Origin: Kofleriaceae bacterium
GTDB taxonomy: Bacteria > Myxococcota_A > Polyangia > Haliangiales > Haliangiaceae
Direction of reading: 5' to 3'
Assembly (NCBI GenBank): GCA_025357755.1
Contig: JANXOP010000416.1
Coordinates: forward strand, 1-33,616
DNA length: 33,616 nt
Shown here: positions 8,347-16,774 of the stretch, in pieces
Layout of the letters: each line of letters opens with the position of its first letter
Numbering within the stretch: position 1 is the first letter of the stretch
Position numbers and translations under genes: made by a program
Notes under the pieces: model-generated
Told to the model about the DNA's origin: nothing
The model's database searches: none
What the model saw: the letters and a program-made list of their open reading frames with translations, nothing else

Positions 8347-9186
8347 ATGGTCACAAAGCTCACCCTCGCCCTGGTCGCCGCCAGCGTCAGCCTCGCCGCG
8401 GCGGAACCCTCCAAGAACGAGCTCGCGACCCGCGCGGCCGAGCTCGAGAAGAAGCTCGCAGGGCAGCACTTCACGGTCGTGGTCACCGCGCCGTTCGTCG
8501 TGGTCGGTGATGGCCCTGCCAGCGAGGTCAAGCACATCGCGAACGGCTTTTTGCACGACAAGGTGGTGATGATGGAGAAGGACTTCTTCGCGAAGCGGCC
8601 GACCAAGCTGCTCGAGGTCTGGCTGTTCCACAACGAGAAGGCGTTCCGCGCCGGCGCGAAGAAGTTCTTCAACGACGAACCGGATACGCCGTACGGCTAC
8701 TACAGCTCGACCGCGAACGCGCTCGTGATGAATGCGAACGGGCTTGGCACGCTATCGCACGAGCTCGTACACCCGTACATGGAAGCGAACTTCGAGGGAG
8801 AACCGGCGGCCTGGTTCAACGAAGGGCTCGCGTCTCTGTTCGAGCGCCCGAGCGAGCGCAAGGGCCACCTCGTCGGGTTACCGAACTGGCGCTTGCCCAA
8901 CCTCAAGAAGCAGATCCGCGACAAGACGCTACCGCCACTGACGAAGCTGGTCGCGACGACGCGCGACGAGTTCTACGCCGCGAGCTGGGACGCGTACGCA
9001 CAGGCGCGCTACCTGATCTACTACCTCCAGGAGCACGACAAGCTCAAGGCGTTCTACGACGCCGCGCTCGCCGACAAGAAGGACCAAACGCACCAGGCGG
9101 CGCTCGAGAGCGTGCTCGGCACATCGCTCGAGAAGTTCGATCCCGAATGGCAGAAGTGGGTGATGAAGGTGCCGCTGGATAACTAG
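8347..9186 (+). CDS. exported HExxH zinc peptidase (peptidase MA-like/DUF1570-like), 279 aa
   Basis: ATG at 8347 gives MVTKLTLALVAASVSLAAAE, a Sec signal peptide with likely cleavage after the Ala triplet. The frame is open further upstream, but that would lose the signal peptide. The zinc motif is SHELVHPYME with His138, Glu139 and His142. Glu159 in WFNEGLASLFE follows 17 residues after His142, as in gluzincins. This arrangement (HExxH, then W.NEG.A) is typical of peptidase MA-like/DUF1570 proteins, which are secreted or periplasmic. The rest is helical, with a tail that may cap the active site. The TAG stop shares the four bases CTAG with the TAG of the convergent receiver gene. Confidence 0.85.
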   Translation: MVTKLTLALVAASVSLAAAEPSKNELATRAAELEKKLAGQHFTVVVTAPFVVVGDGPASEVKHIANGFLHDKVVMMEKDFFAKRPTKLLEVWLFHNEKAFRAGAKKFFNDEPDTPYGYYSSTANALVMNANGLGTLSHELVHPYMEANFEGEPAAWFNEGLASLFERPSERKGHLVGLPNWRLPNLKKQIRDKTLPPLTKLVATTRDEFYAASWDAYAQARYLIYYLQEHDKLKAFYDAALADKKDQTHQAALESVLGTSLEKFDPEWQKWVMKVPLDN

Positions 9187-9620
9187 CGCGGGACCGGCTC
9201 GTTGAGCACGAGCCAGTACAGCCCGAGCTGCCGGACCGAATCGACGAACTGCGTGAAGTCGACGGGCTTGCGAATGTAGCTGTTCGCGCCGAGCCCGTAG
9301 CCGCGAATGAGATCCTGCTCCTCGATCGAGGACGTGAGGATCACGACCGGCGTGAGCTTGGTCGCGTCGTTCTTGCGGAGCTCTTGCAGTACTTCGAGGC
9401 CGTCGATCTTCGGCAGCTTGAGATCGAGCAGCACGACCTGCGGCACTTCGTTCTCGGGACGCGTCGCGTGCTGGCCACGGCGGAACATCCAATCGAGCGC
9501 CTCGACACCATCGCGCACGACGATCACCTTGTTCGTGATCTGGGACTTCGCGAGGGCTCGTAACGTCAGCTCTTCGTCGTCGCGATTGTCTTCCACCAGT
9601 AGGATGACGCGCTCGATCAT
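9183..9620 (-). CDS. single-domain response regulator (Rcp1-like receiver), 145 aa
   Basis: A stand-alone CheY-like receiver with the extended form found in Rcp1-type partners of GAF/phytochrome kinases. The acidic pair is Glu10/Asp11, the phospho-acceptor is Asp66 in LLDLKLP, and Thr96 and Lys118 (in RKP) complete the site. There is no output domain, so it must act by protein contact or phosphotransfer. Its ATG at 9620 overlaps the kinase stop as ATGA, so the two are translationally coupled and almost certainly a cognate pair. Confidence 0.95.
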   Translation of the reverse strand: MIERVILLVEDNRDDEELTLRALAKSQITNKVIVVRDGVEALDWMFRRGQHATRPENEVPQVVLLDLKLPKIDGLEVLQELRKNDATKLTPVVILTSSIEEQDLIRGYGLGANSYIRKPVDFTQFVDSVRQLGLYWLVLNEPVPR

Positions 9621-10951
9621 GATGGGCCTTTTGTATCACCGAGCGTGAAGAAAAACCGAGCTCCTTTTCCAACCTCACTGTCAGCCCACACGCGACCGCC
9701 GTGGCGCGTGATGATGCGGTGGACGGTGGCCAGGCCGATGCCCGTGCCCGGAAAATCACCGTCGGCATGTAGTCGGTTGAACACACCGAAGAGCTTGTGG
9801 CTGTAGGCCGTATCGAACCCGACCCCGTTATCGGAGACGCAGAACACCCGCTCGCCGTCGAGGTAAGACACCGACAGCTCGACGCGGGGGTGTGGGTTGC
9901 GGGCGGAGAACTTCCAGGCGTTCGCGATCAAGTTATCCAGCACGATCGCGAGCAACTTGGGATCGCCGTACGCGCGCAGCTCCGGTGCCACGACCAGCTC
10001 GACATGGTGCTCTGGCTCGAGGTGCTGGGCGAAGGAGGCGGACGTGCGGAACAGCTCGCCGAGATCGAGGTGGTGACGACGGAGCGCGGTGCGGGTCACC
10101 CGCGACAGCTTCAAGAGGTCGTCGATCAGGCCCGACATCCGCTGCGCTGCCTTGCGCACGCGGATCGCGTAGCCGCGACCGGTCTCGCCGAGTGGCTCGG
10201 AGAAGTCTTCGAGCAGCGCCTGCGAGAACCCGTCGATCGCGCGGAGCGGGGCGCGCAGATCATGCGAGACCGCGTAGCTGAAGGCCTCGAGCTCGGTGTT
10301 CGCGGAGCGTGCGGCATCGCGCGCGATCAAGGCCTCGGACTCCGAGGCGCGCAAGACTTCGGCGACTGCTTCGGCCGAGAGCCGCTCGGCACTCTCCTGC
10401 TGGACGCGACGGAACAGGCGCGCGTTGGCGATCGCGAAACCCGCGAGGTTCGCGAGGTGCGTCGCGATCTCGCGATCGAGCTCGTCGAGCGGCTGGCGAT
10501 CCTCGCCGTGTTGCAACACCGTCAAGACGCCGAGGGTCTCGCCACGGACGCGCATCATGATCGTGATGAAGCCGCGCACGTTGATCGCTTCGAGCGCCGC
10601 CATCGAATCGGGAGCGAGCTTGCCGCGCAGGCCTGCGAGGCCGATGCGTGGCGAGAATGCGTTCCCGCTGGCGGGTGCGAGCTGGCCGATCAGCGACTGA
10701 TCGAGGCGTCGTGGCTTCGTGAGCAGAGGCTCGAACAGGGCCTTCACACTGGGGTCGTCATCGAACACTGCGACCGGCGTGAGCATCACGGCGTCTTCAT
10801 CGAACAAGCCAAGCGTGCACGTCGATTTGAGTGCACGCCCGCAGGATCGAGTGATGGTCTTCAAGAGCTCGTCGAAGTCCGTGGTGGTCTCCGAGAACTC
10901 GCTCGCCGCGTTCGAAACCTCCGTCAACGCCACCCTGAACCGCTCGATCAT
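9617..10951 (-). CDS. GAF-domain sensor histidine kinase, 444 aa
   Basis: Order of parts: a short helical N-terminus, a GAF domain at about 25-180, a coiled linker, a HisKA domain with His230 in SHDLRAPLRAIDGF, and an HATPase domain. The HATPase has N340 and N344 (LDNLIANAWKF), G1 DNGVGF at 374-379 and G2 GTGIGLA at 402-408. The spelling matches phytochrome/Cph1-type kinases (HPK3/HPK8-like), but the GAF lacks an evident chromophore cysteine. No membrane segments are present, so it is a cytoplasmic sensor. It starts 23 nt after the FHA/AgmX-type gene and runs into the receiver through a 4-nt overlap. The three form a likely operon linking kinase signalling with an envelope machine. Confidence 0.95.
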   Translation of the reverse strand: MIERFRVALTEVSNAASEFSETTTDFDELLKTITRSCGRALKSTCTLGLFDEDAVMLTPVAVFDDDPSVKALFEPLLTKPRRLDQSLIGQLAPASGNAFSPRIGLAGLRGKLAPDSMAALEAINVRGFITIMMRVRGETLGVLTVLQHGEDRQPLDELDREIATHLANLAGFAIANARLFRRVQQESAERLSAEAVAEVLRASESEALIARDAARSANTELEAFSYAVSHDLRAPLRAIDGFSQALLEDFSEPLGETGRGYAIRVRKAAQRMSGLIDDLLKLSRVTRTALRRHHLDLGELFRTSASFAQHLEPEHHVELVVAPELRAYGDPKLLAIVLDNLIANAWKFSARNPHPRVELSVSYLDGERVFCVSDNGVGFDTAYSHKLFGVFNRLHADGDFPGTGIGLATVHRIITRHGGRVWADSEVGKGARFFFTLGDTKGPS

Positions 10952-10974
10952 GTGAGACCGAGCTTACTCCCGAA

Positions 10975-13122
10975 CTAGTGCGCTGCGTGGAACGTGAAGG
11001 GGTAGTTGACCTGCACACCACCACCGCCACGCGGCTTCGGGAACTCGATGTTGCTGATCACGTCGCCGACACACTTGGCAACGGTCGCATCGAAGCCCGT
11101 CGCCATCGAGCCCGTCACCGAGCCGACGGGGGTGATGAAGAAGTGCGCGGAGATCGTGCCCTCGATCCCGGGGTGAGCCAGCATCTCGCGCTCGTAGCAG
11201 TAGCTTAGCTTTTCGATATTGCGTTTGATGTAGCGGCGAATCGTCGCTTGATCGAGGTCACCACTTCCGGTCGCCTGGCCGAGGACGGGACGAGGAGAGA
11301 ACGACTCGTGATGGCGCATGCCCGGACCGCCGCCACCGGGGCCGTAGTGGCCACCGCCGTGGATCCCGCCGCCGATCGTGTTGTAGCGATTGCCCGTACC
11401 GATCGTGCCGCACGGTTCCTGCGTGCAACCACCACCTGCGCCGAAGCCACTGCGCCCGATGCCGAACGCGCCATTCGCTTCGCCCGCTTCCGCGCCGTAG
11501 ATGTTGCCGTACAGGTTCGCATCCGACAGACCGCTCGAGATATTCGACGCCGAGATCAGCGACTGGAACGTCTCGGGGTTCGCGAGCACCGTCCCCATGA
11601 TGCCGGCGGTGCTCGCAGCTTCCAGCTCGTTCTTCTGCGCGAGCTGGGTCTCGGTGTTGTTGTTCTTCACCGTGAGGTGCTTGTTCTGCGCGCTCGAGTC
11701 TGGCTTGCCGGCCTTCCCTTCCTCGCCCGCGGCCTTCATCGAGACCGTACCCGCAGCGCCGGTTTCGGAGCCGTCCTGGACCTCTTCGGGTTTCGGGGGC
11801 ATCTCTTCGTTGGCGCTCGCCAGGATCTTCGTATTCGGATCGATCTTGTCCTCGGTCTCGATCCCGATCGCCGAATCCTCGACCGGGATCGTATTCAGGA
11901 GCGCGAGGAAGATCAGGTGGGCCGCGAGCGAGCCGAGGAAGAACTTCGCGGTCCGGGTCTCGAACGTCGCGAGCAGCGAGGTCGGCTGGGTGCGCGGCTG
12001 CGACACGGCCGAGATCACGAACGTGGTTTGACCCGCGCGTGCGCGGATCCGAGCGCGCGCCGGAATCGGCAGCTCGATCGCACCCGCGGTCGTCGTCGAC
12101 GGGCGTGCGCGGCCACTCGCGGCGAGCTCCGCGAGCGTCGTGGTTTGACCGTCGATGACCATCTCGCCTTCGATGCCCACGCCGTAGTTGAAGACGAAGT
12201 CGTTCGCATCGCTCGAAGGAGCGACGAGGGGGAAGTCCGGGGTCGGGGCCGCGTCCATGGCGAGCTCGACGCCCGGGGCCGTGCCGATCCGATAGTACGG
12301 GGTGCGGCGCTCACCGCGGATGCGCGACAGGCCCGCGATCATCGTCGAAACGCCGAGCGCGAGGCCACCGAACGCGAGGAAGTCGAACGCAGGGTTCAAG
12401 GTCACCGGGCGGAACGACCACGTCGGGCGATGCAGATCATTCGTGGTGTGCAGCAACTCGGTCTTGTTCAGCGATGCGGTGTGGATCGAAGCGCCGAACG
12501 ACACGGCGGAGGCGAGCAAGCACGCAGCGCCGACCCCGAACATCAGCTTGGTCTTGCTCGACACGCTGCCGCTCTTCGGATCGATGCAGTGCTTCACGCC
12601 AATCACCGAATCACCGAGCATCGCGGCGACCTCGATCGCCGGCTTGGCCTGACCGTGATCCTCCTCTCGCGAGCCGTGCGCGAACGGTGACAGCACCGCG
12701 GGCCGCGCAGACGGCACGACCGGCGGCGCGAGCTTCGCGACGAGCATCGGCACCGGCATCGGCATCGGCATCAGCACCGGGGGCGGCGCGCTCGCGAGCG
12801 GCGCCCTCACGGCGTCCGTCCGCTCGAACGCGACCTCGAGGCGCAGCGAGCCGACACCGATCGCGTCGCCGCTCTCGAGCTTGGCCTTGTTGATCCGCTG
12901 GCCGTTGATGAACGTGCCGCGCGTCGATCCGAGATCGATGATTTGGACGTTGCCCGAGCTATCGACCTCGAGGATCGCGTGCATCCGGCTGACCGATTCG
13001 TCTTCGATCCGGAGGTGGGCCGAGGCGACCTTGCCGATCTTGATGACGCTCTGATGGAGCGTCTCTTCACGAACCAGTTGGTCGCCACGAAAGATACGGA
13101 ACGTGAGGGCAAGAGCGGACAT
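10975..13122 (-). CDS. FHA / transmembrane / AgmX-PglI C-terminal domain protein (GltG-like architecture)
   Basis: The start is ATG 13122 with GGAGG 9 nt upstream; the frame's upward extension to 13317 has no support. The product is 715 aa. Residues 15-98 form an FHA domain with the binding signature RMH and GSTRGTFING. A Pro/Met-rich linker follows, then hydrophobic segments near 193-213, 244-268 and 394-413, a charged Pro/Glu stretch, and a Gly-rich segment (about 541-605). The C-terminal domain (about 618-715) has RRYIKRNIEKLSYCYEREM and TPVGSV, the AgmX/PglI-type, TonB-C-like module. FHA plus membrane segment plus TonB-like end is the architecture of GltG from the Myxococcus gliding/focal-adhesion machine. 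That orthology is inference; related multi-domain proteins are common in myxobacteria. Confidence 0.88.
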   Translation of the reverse strand: MSALALTFRIFRGDQLVREETLHQSVIKIGKVASAHLRIEDESVSRMHAILEVDSSGNVQIIDLGSTRGTFINGQRINKAKLESGDAIGVGSLRLEVAFERTDAVRAPLASAPPPVLMPMPMPVPMLVAKLAPPVVPSARPAVLSPFAHGSREEDHGQAKPAIEVAAMLGDSVIGVKHCIDPKSGSVSSKTKLMFGVGAACLLASAVSFGASIHTASLNKTELLHTTNDLHRPTWSFRPVTLNPAFDFLAFGGLALGVSTMIAGLSRIRGERRTPYYRIGTAPGVELAMDAAPTPDFPLVAPSSDANDFVFNYGVGIEGEMVIDGQTTTLAELAASGRARPSTTTAGAIELPIPARARIRARAGQTTFVISAVSQPRTQPTSLLATFETRTAKFFLGSLAAHLIFLALLNTIPVEDSAIGIETEDKIDPNTKILASANEEMPPKPEEVQDGSETGAAGTVSMKAAGEEGKAGKPDSSAQNKHLTVKNNNTETQLAQKNELEAASTAGIMGTVLANPETFQSLISASNISSGLSDANLYGNIYGAEAGEANGAFGIGRSGFGAGGGCTQEPCGTIGTGNRYNTIGGGIHGGGHYGPGGGGPGMRHHESFSPRPVLGQATGSGDLDQATIRRYIKRNIEKLSYCYEREMLAHPGIEGTISAHFFITPVGSVTGSMATGFDATVAKCVGDVISNIEFPKPRGGGGVQVNYPFTFHAAH

Positions 13123-13131
13123 GTAGACAAG

Positions 13132-13136
13132 CCTCC
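13132..13136 (-). promoter_or_regulatory. Shine-Dalgarno GGAGG of the FHA gene
   Basis: GGAGG read on the minus strand, 9 nt before the ATG at 13122. It is one of the clearest ribosome-binding sites in the window and fixes the start of the FHA/AgmX-type protein. Confidence 0.75.
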
Positions 13137-13258
13137 GGCAATGGCGCGAGCGCCTGGCATGGCCTGTCTGCGTTCGAAGCACGCGCTCACCCGAGCGCAC
13201 ACCGCCGCAGCCTCTCGGCCAACGCGACCGCTCGGCGACGTGCCTTGCGATCGAAACG

Positions 13259-13286
13259 TATGACAGCGCTTTTCGCTCGCGGTTCC
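13259..13286 (-). promoter_or_regulatory. possible ECF-sigma-type promoter for the FHA-kinase-receiver operon
   Basis: On the minus strand GGAACC (13286-13281) and GTCATA (13264-13259) are separated by exactly 16 nt. This matches the spacing and spelling of group-IV (ECF, RpoE-like) promoters. Transcription would start near 13252, leaving a leader of about 130 nt before the ATG at 13122. It is a motif match only. Confidence 0.35.
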
Positions 13287-13341
13287 CGATTTGTCGTGCG
13301 CAACCGGCGGTAACCACGGGTGTCGAGCTACGTTGGCGGCG

Positions 13342-14913
13342 ATGGCGCTAGAGGTTCGCGGCTTGCGCGTGGCTCTTCCCGACGGGCGCGTGCTGATCGA
13401 CGGCATCGATCTGTCGATCGGTGAGGGTGAAGTCGTGGTGTTGCTCGGTGGCTCGGGTGCCGGCAAATCGACGTTCGCGCGGGTCCTGTTCGAACGCGAC
13501 GAGCTCGAGCACGCGGGCTTCGAGGTCGTCGCCACCCAGCTCGATCTCGATCGCGATCAACTCGGCCTGGTGCCGCAGCGTGGTGCGCTATTCGATCATC
13601 TCGATGTTCGCGGCAACCTCGAGCTCGCGCTGCGCCACGGTGGTGGTGATGTCGCGGAGGCACCGCAGTGGCTCGAGCGCGTCGGCCTCGAGGCGGCGCT
13701 CGCCGAGCCGGGCACGAGCGTCACGAAGCTCTCGGGGGGTCAGGCGCAGCGCGTGGCGGTCGCGCGCGTGCTCGCGAGCCGGCGCAAGCTGCTGTTCCTC
13801 GACGAACCTTCGGTCGGCCTGGATCCGCATCGCGTCCGCGTGCTCGCGCGCTTGATCCGCGAACAGGTCAAGGCGCTCGGCGTCTCGGCGATCGTCGTCA
13901 CGCACGATGTCGCGCTCGCGGCCGGGGTCGCGGATCGGCTGTTCTTGCTCTCGCTCGAGGATCGCAAGCTGGATCAGCTGTTCGCCGATCGCTGGCCGGG
14001 CGCACTCGAAGATCCGGGGCACACGCCCGAGGAGCGCGGGCGCTGGTTGGTCGAGCTCGAGACCGCGATGGTCGATCACCTGCAGGCGTTCGGCGATCAT
14101 CCACCGCCGCAAGGTGTGGTCCCGGCACGACCGTGGTGGAGCGGGCTCGCGCGCCTCGCGGCTCCCGTGCTCGCGCCATTTCGGGTCGCGGCCCTGAGCG
14201 CGTGGAAGGCGCCGCAACAGCTCGTCAAGTATCCGCGCGACTTCGCGATCGTCGCGCAGCGCGTGTTCCTGCAGACGTTCGTGCGGCCGCTGATCTTCTA
14301 CGCGATCGTCTCGACGCTGATCGGCTACACGGTGCTGTTCGTGATCAGCAAGGTCGGTGGGGCGGGCGTGCGGCCCGATGCGTTACTCCGCCAGATCGGT
14401 GGCGCGCACGTGGTGGCGCTCGCCCCGGCCCTGTCCGCGCTCCTGTATGTCGCCGCATCGGGCAGTGCGACGAATGCGTGGCTCGGCTCGATGAGCCTGA
14501 CCAAGCAGACGCTCGCGCTCGACGCGCTGGGCGTCGACCGCCGCGCGTACCTGTGGGCGCCTGCGTGGTTGGCCACGGCGGTCAGCTATCTGCTCGTCGC
14601 CGCGCTATTCGCGCTCGGCATGATCGCCGGTGGCCTCTTGGTGTGTCGCGCGTACCACGTGCCGCATGCGTGGGAGCTGCTGACCGGAGACGTGTTCGAC
14701 CCGCGACCCGAGCGCCTTCGCTACACGGTGCGTGCGCTGTTCCTCGTGTGGATCTATGGCTGGGGCATCGCGAGCGATGTCGTCGCGAAGGGTGGCGCGG
14801 CCAAGCCCGAAGCCGATGCGGTGACGCGCGGGATGACCGCGAGCGTCGTCGCCTGCACGCTCTGGGTGGTCGCGTGGGAGCTCGTCACGGTGGTGGTGGT
14901 GTTCCGGATATGA
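13342..14913 (+). CDS. fused MlaF-MlaE-type lipid ABC transporter (ATPase plus permease), 523 aa
   Basis: ATG at 13342. Residues 1-245 are an ABC ATPase: Walker A GGSGAGKST (36-44), signature LSGGQ (130-134), Walker B LLFLDEP (150-156) and switch His188. A 50-residue linker follows, then a membrane domain at 300-523 with about five helices. The segment IGGAHVVALAPALSALLYVA, then GSMSLTKQTLALDALGVD, matches the MlaE/YrbE permease core (GP.L.ALL.A, then MKVTEQIDALE.LG). Mla systems move phospholipids between outer and inner membrane. MlaF and MlaE are normally separate proteins; here they are one chain with no stop between them. The stop overlaps the next start as ATGA. No MCE-domain gene is in the operon. 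Confidence 0.88.
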   Translation: MALEVRGLRVALPDGRVLIDGIDLSIGEGEVVVLLGGSGAGKSTFARVLFERDELEHAGFEVVATQLDLDRDQLGLVPQRGALFDHLDVRGNLELALRHGGGDVAEAPQWLERVGLEAALAEPGTSVTKLSGGQAQRVAVARVLASRRKLLFLDEPSVGLDPHRVRVLARLIREQVKALGVSAIVVTHDVALAAGVADRLFLLSLEDRKLDQLFADRWPGALEDPGHTPEERGRWLVELETAMVDHLQAFGDHPPPQGVVPARPWWSGLARLAAPVLAPFRVAALSAWKAPQQLVKYPRDFAIVAQRVFLQTFVRPLIFYAIVSTLIGYTVLFVISKVGGAGVRPDALLRQIGGAHVVALAPALSALLYVAASGSATNAWLGSMSLTKQTLALDALGVDRRAYLWAPAWLATAVSYLLVAALFALGMIAGGLLVCRAYHVPHAWELLTGDVFDPRPERLRYTVRALFLVWIYGWGIASDVVAKGGAAKPEADAVTRGMTASVVACTLWVVAWELVTVVVVFRI

Positions 14914-16466
14914 GAGGGCCCGCAGGTATCGCGGCCGGTATCGTGGCCGGTATCGCGGCCGGTATCGCGATTGTCGCGGTTCATGCGATCGGCTTCGTCG
15001 CGGTGGCGTCGCGCAGCGCCGGGCACGAGCTCGTGGTCGAGGTGACTTCGCCGCTCGCATCACCGAACTTGACCCTACACGGCACGGTGCCTGCTGCGAT
15101 CCGCGCGCGCGTGGTCGACATCGTCGACGGGCGTGGGCCAGGTTTGCGGCGGGAGCGCTGGCGCGTCGCATATCGCGGCGGCTACGCACGCGAGGTCGGT
15201 GCGAGCCAGCTCGTCGGTCCGTTTCAGACCCAGGCGTGCAGCGGGCGCGTGGTCGTCGGGCAGGCGATGCTCGATCAAGTCGCGATCGCGATGCGCGCCC
15301 TGATGGACCAGCAGCTCCGCGGTGAAGCCGTGTTCGGGATCGGTGCGTACCAGAAGATCGAAGCGTTCGAGCTCGAGTGGGCGCAGTTCGCATTTCATCC
15401 GTTCGATGCCGGGCTGCTCGGGGCCGGTGCCCCACACGGCTACGTGCGAGCAACCGCGCGGATCGTGTTCGATCGCGTGACCGTGCCGCTCACGCTCGTC
15501 GCGATTCCTGAGGCGACCGATCGACAGTTGCACTTCCGGGTCGAGGCGCATGCCGCCGTCGAGGTCGGCAATCGCGCGTTGCAATGGCTGAACAGCCACG
15601 TCGATGTCACGAGCAGGCTCGCGACCAAGATCGCGAATCACGAGCTCGACGCGATGCTCGTCACCGCGCTCGCACCGCCGCCACCGTTCGAGCTCGACAG
15701 GGATCAGACGCTGACGTTCACGTTCTGCAAGGATCCGGTCGAGATCGCGAACCGCGCGTACGGTGCGCTGCCCTTCGCGGTCCAGCTCGGCGCGGCCCCA
15801 CTCGGGATCCTGCCGCCGCACATCGTGGCGACGCGCACGGCACCCGTGGCCTCGAAAGGGCTCGCGATCGATCTGGATGTCGATGCGTTGAACGCGCTGT
15901 TGTTCGAGCTCTGGCGCACCGGCTGGCTCGACCACCGGCTCGCCGAGGTCGGCCTCGATCGGCGCTTCAATAGTGATCCGACCGTGACCGAATTTCTGAC
16001 CGTGCGGCTGTCGCCCTTGCGACTCGCGCTGCCCCCCGTGATCGCGCCGGCTGGCGATCATCTCGAGCTCGCCGCGGATGCCCGCGTGAACCTCTCGGAT
16101 GGTGGCCTCACGACGGTCGGGCGCGTGTTCGGTAGCTTGCAGCTCCGGTTCGCGGGCACGCAGGCGAGGACCACGACCACCAAGCTCGGAGCGCTCGAGC
16201 TCGCCTGCGAACGCACGCCGACCACCCTCGTGCCGTGCTACGCGGATCTCGTAGGCGCGCTCGCCGACCGCGGGGCCCAGTTCGATGGCGCGCTGACCGA
16301 TGCCTTCACCATGCTCCTGAGCTCGATCTTCGTCGACCGATCCATCGGGGTTGGCGACCTGCCCGGCACGCTCGCCATCCACGGAGTCGTGCCCAGCCTC
16401 GCGCCCGGAGCCACGACGCTCCACCTCGACCTCGATGCCACGCTCGTGCGGACACCCGAACCATGA
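14910..16466 (+). CDS. membrane-anchored protein with BPI/TULIP-like segment, 518 aa; probable transporter partner
   Basis: The ATG at 14910 overlaps the transporter stop. Residues 5-34 form an N-terminal membrane anchor of repeated Gly-Ile-Ala units. The rest should be periplasmic and beta-rich. At 323-340 the stretch DVDALNALLFELWRTGWL resembles the helix of BPI/LBP-type (TULIP) lipid-binding proteins, whose pattern is N.LL..LW..G.L. At 366-398 the segment from VRLSPLRLALPPVIAP onward resembles their C-terminal barrel. An earlier helix-strand unit (about 145-260) may be the second half of the tube. Cysteines at 110, 273, 433 and 443 could pair. Being coupled to an Mla-type ATPase-permease, it may carry lipid across the periplasm in place of MCE proteins. 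The fold is inferred from short motifs. Confidence 0.6.
   Translation: MRGPAGIAAGIVAGIAAGIAIVAVHAIGFVAVASRSAGHELVVEVTSPLASPNLTLHGTVPAAIRARVVDIVDGRGPGLRRERWRVAYRGGYAREVGASQLVGPFQTQACSGRVVVGQAMLDQVAIAMRALMDQQLRGEAVFGIGAYQKIEAFELEWAQFAFHPFDAGLLGAGAPHGYVRATARIVFDRVTVPLTLVAIPEATDRQLHFRVEAHAAVEVGNRALQWLNSHVDVTSRLATKIANHELDAMLVTALAPPPPFELDRDQTLTFTFCKDPVEIANRAYGALPFAVQLGAAPLGILPPHIVATRTAPVASKGLAIDLDVDALNALLFELWRTGWLDHRLAEVGLDRRFNSDPTVTEFLTVRLSPLRLALPPVIAPAGDHLELAADARVNLSDGGLTTVGRVFGSLQLRFAGTQARTTTTKLGALELACERTPTTLVPCYADLVGALADRGAQFDGALTDAFTMLLSSIFVDRSIGVGDLPGTLAIHGVVPSLAPGATTLHLDLDATLVRTPEP
14925..14970 (+). repeat. 12-bp tandem repeat in the membrane-anchor codons
   Basis: Three full copies and a partial fourth of GGTATCGCGGCC (second copy with T for C) encode Gly-Ile-Ala-Ala, Gly-Ile-Val-Ala and so on. 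The unit is in frame, so copy-number change would lengthen or shorten the anchor helix by four residues. Confidence 0.85.
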
Positions 16467-16750
16467 GCGACGGGCAGACCTGCTCGTTCTGCGGTTCGCC
16501 GCGGAGCGCCGAGAACCTGTTCGTGACCGCGGAATCTCGCGCGCAGATCTGCGCCCGCTGTGTCGTGGCGGGAGCACATGCGGTCGATACCGACGAGGGT
16601 GTGAACTGTACGTTCTGCGAAGCGAAGCGGGCGAGCTTCATCTCCGACGACGTCGGCATCTGTCCCGAGTGCATCGAGCTGTCGCGCCAGATCATCCTGG
16701 AGGCATCCCCGACCACGCTGCCGCCCGCGCGCGTCGTCACCCGAAGATAG
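16463..16750 (+). CDS. protein of two ClpX-type C4 zinc fingers, 95 aa
   Basis: The ATG at 16463 overlaps the preceding stop as ATGA. Two zinc-binding units follow one another. Cys7/Cys10 (CSFCG) pair with Cys30/Cys33, and Cys49/Cys52 (CTFCE) pair with Cys67/Cys70 (ICPECIELSRQI). CSFCG and ICPECIEL are the spelling of the ClpX N-terminal zinc-binding domain, which dimerises and recruits substrates or adaptors. No AAA+ domain is attached, so the protein may be an adaptor or bind the partner genes' products. It is the third gene of the lipid-transporter operon. A cytoplasmic place follows from the absence of a signal peptide. Confidence 0.85.
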   Translation: MSDGQTCSFCGSPRSAENLFVTAESRAQICARCVVAGAHAVDTDEGVNCTFCEAKRASFISDDVGICPECIELSRQIILEASPTTLPPARVVTRR

Positions 16751-16774
16751 ATGCGATTTTCGAAACCTGCTCGG

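Noticed and set aside
9797..12690. Long plus-strand frames of 393 and 480 codons (9797-10978, 11248-12690) opposite the kinase and FHA genes
   Set aside because: They are antisense shadows of clear genes caused by high GC; they are Arg/His-rich with no domain motifs.
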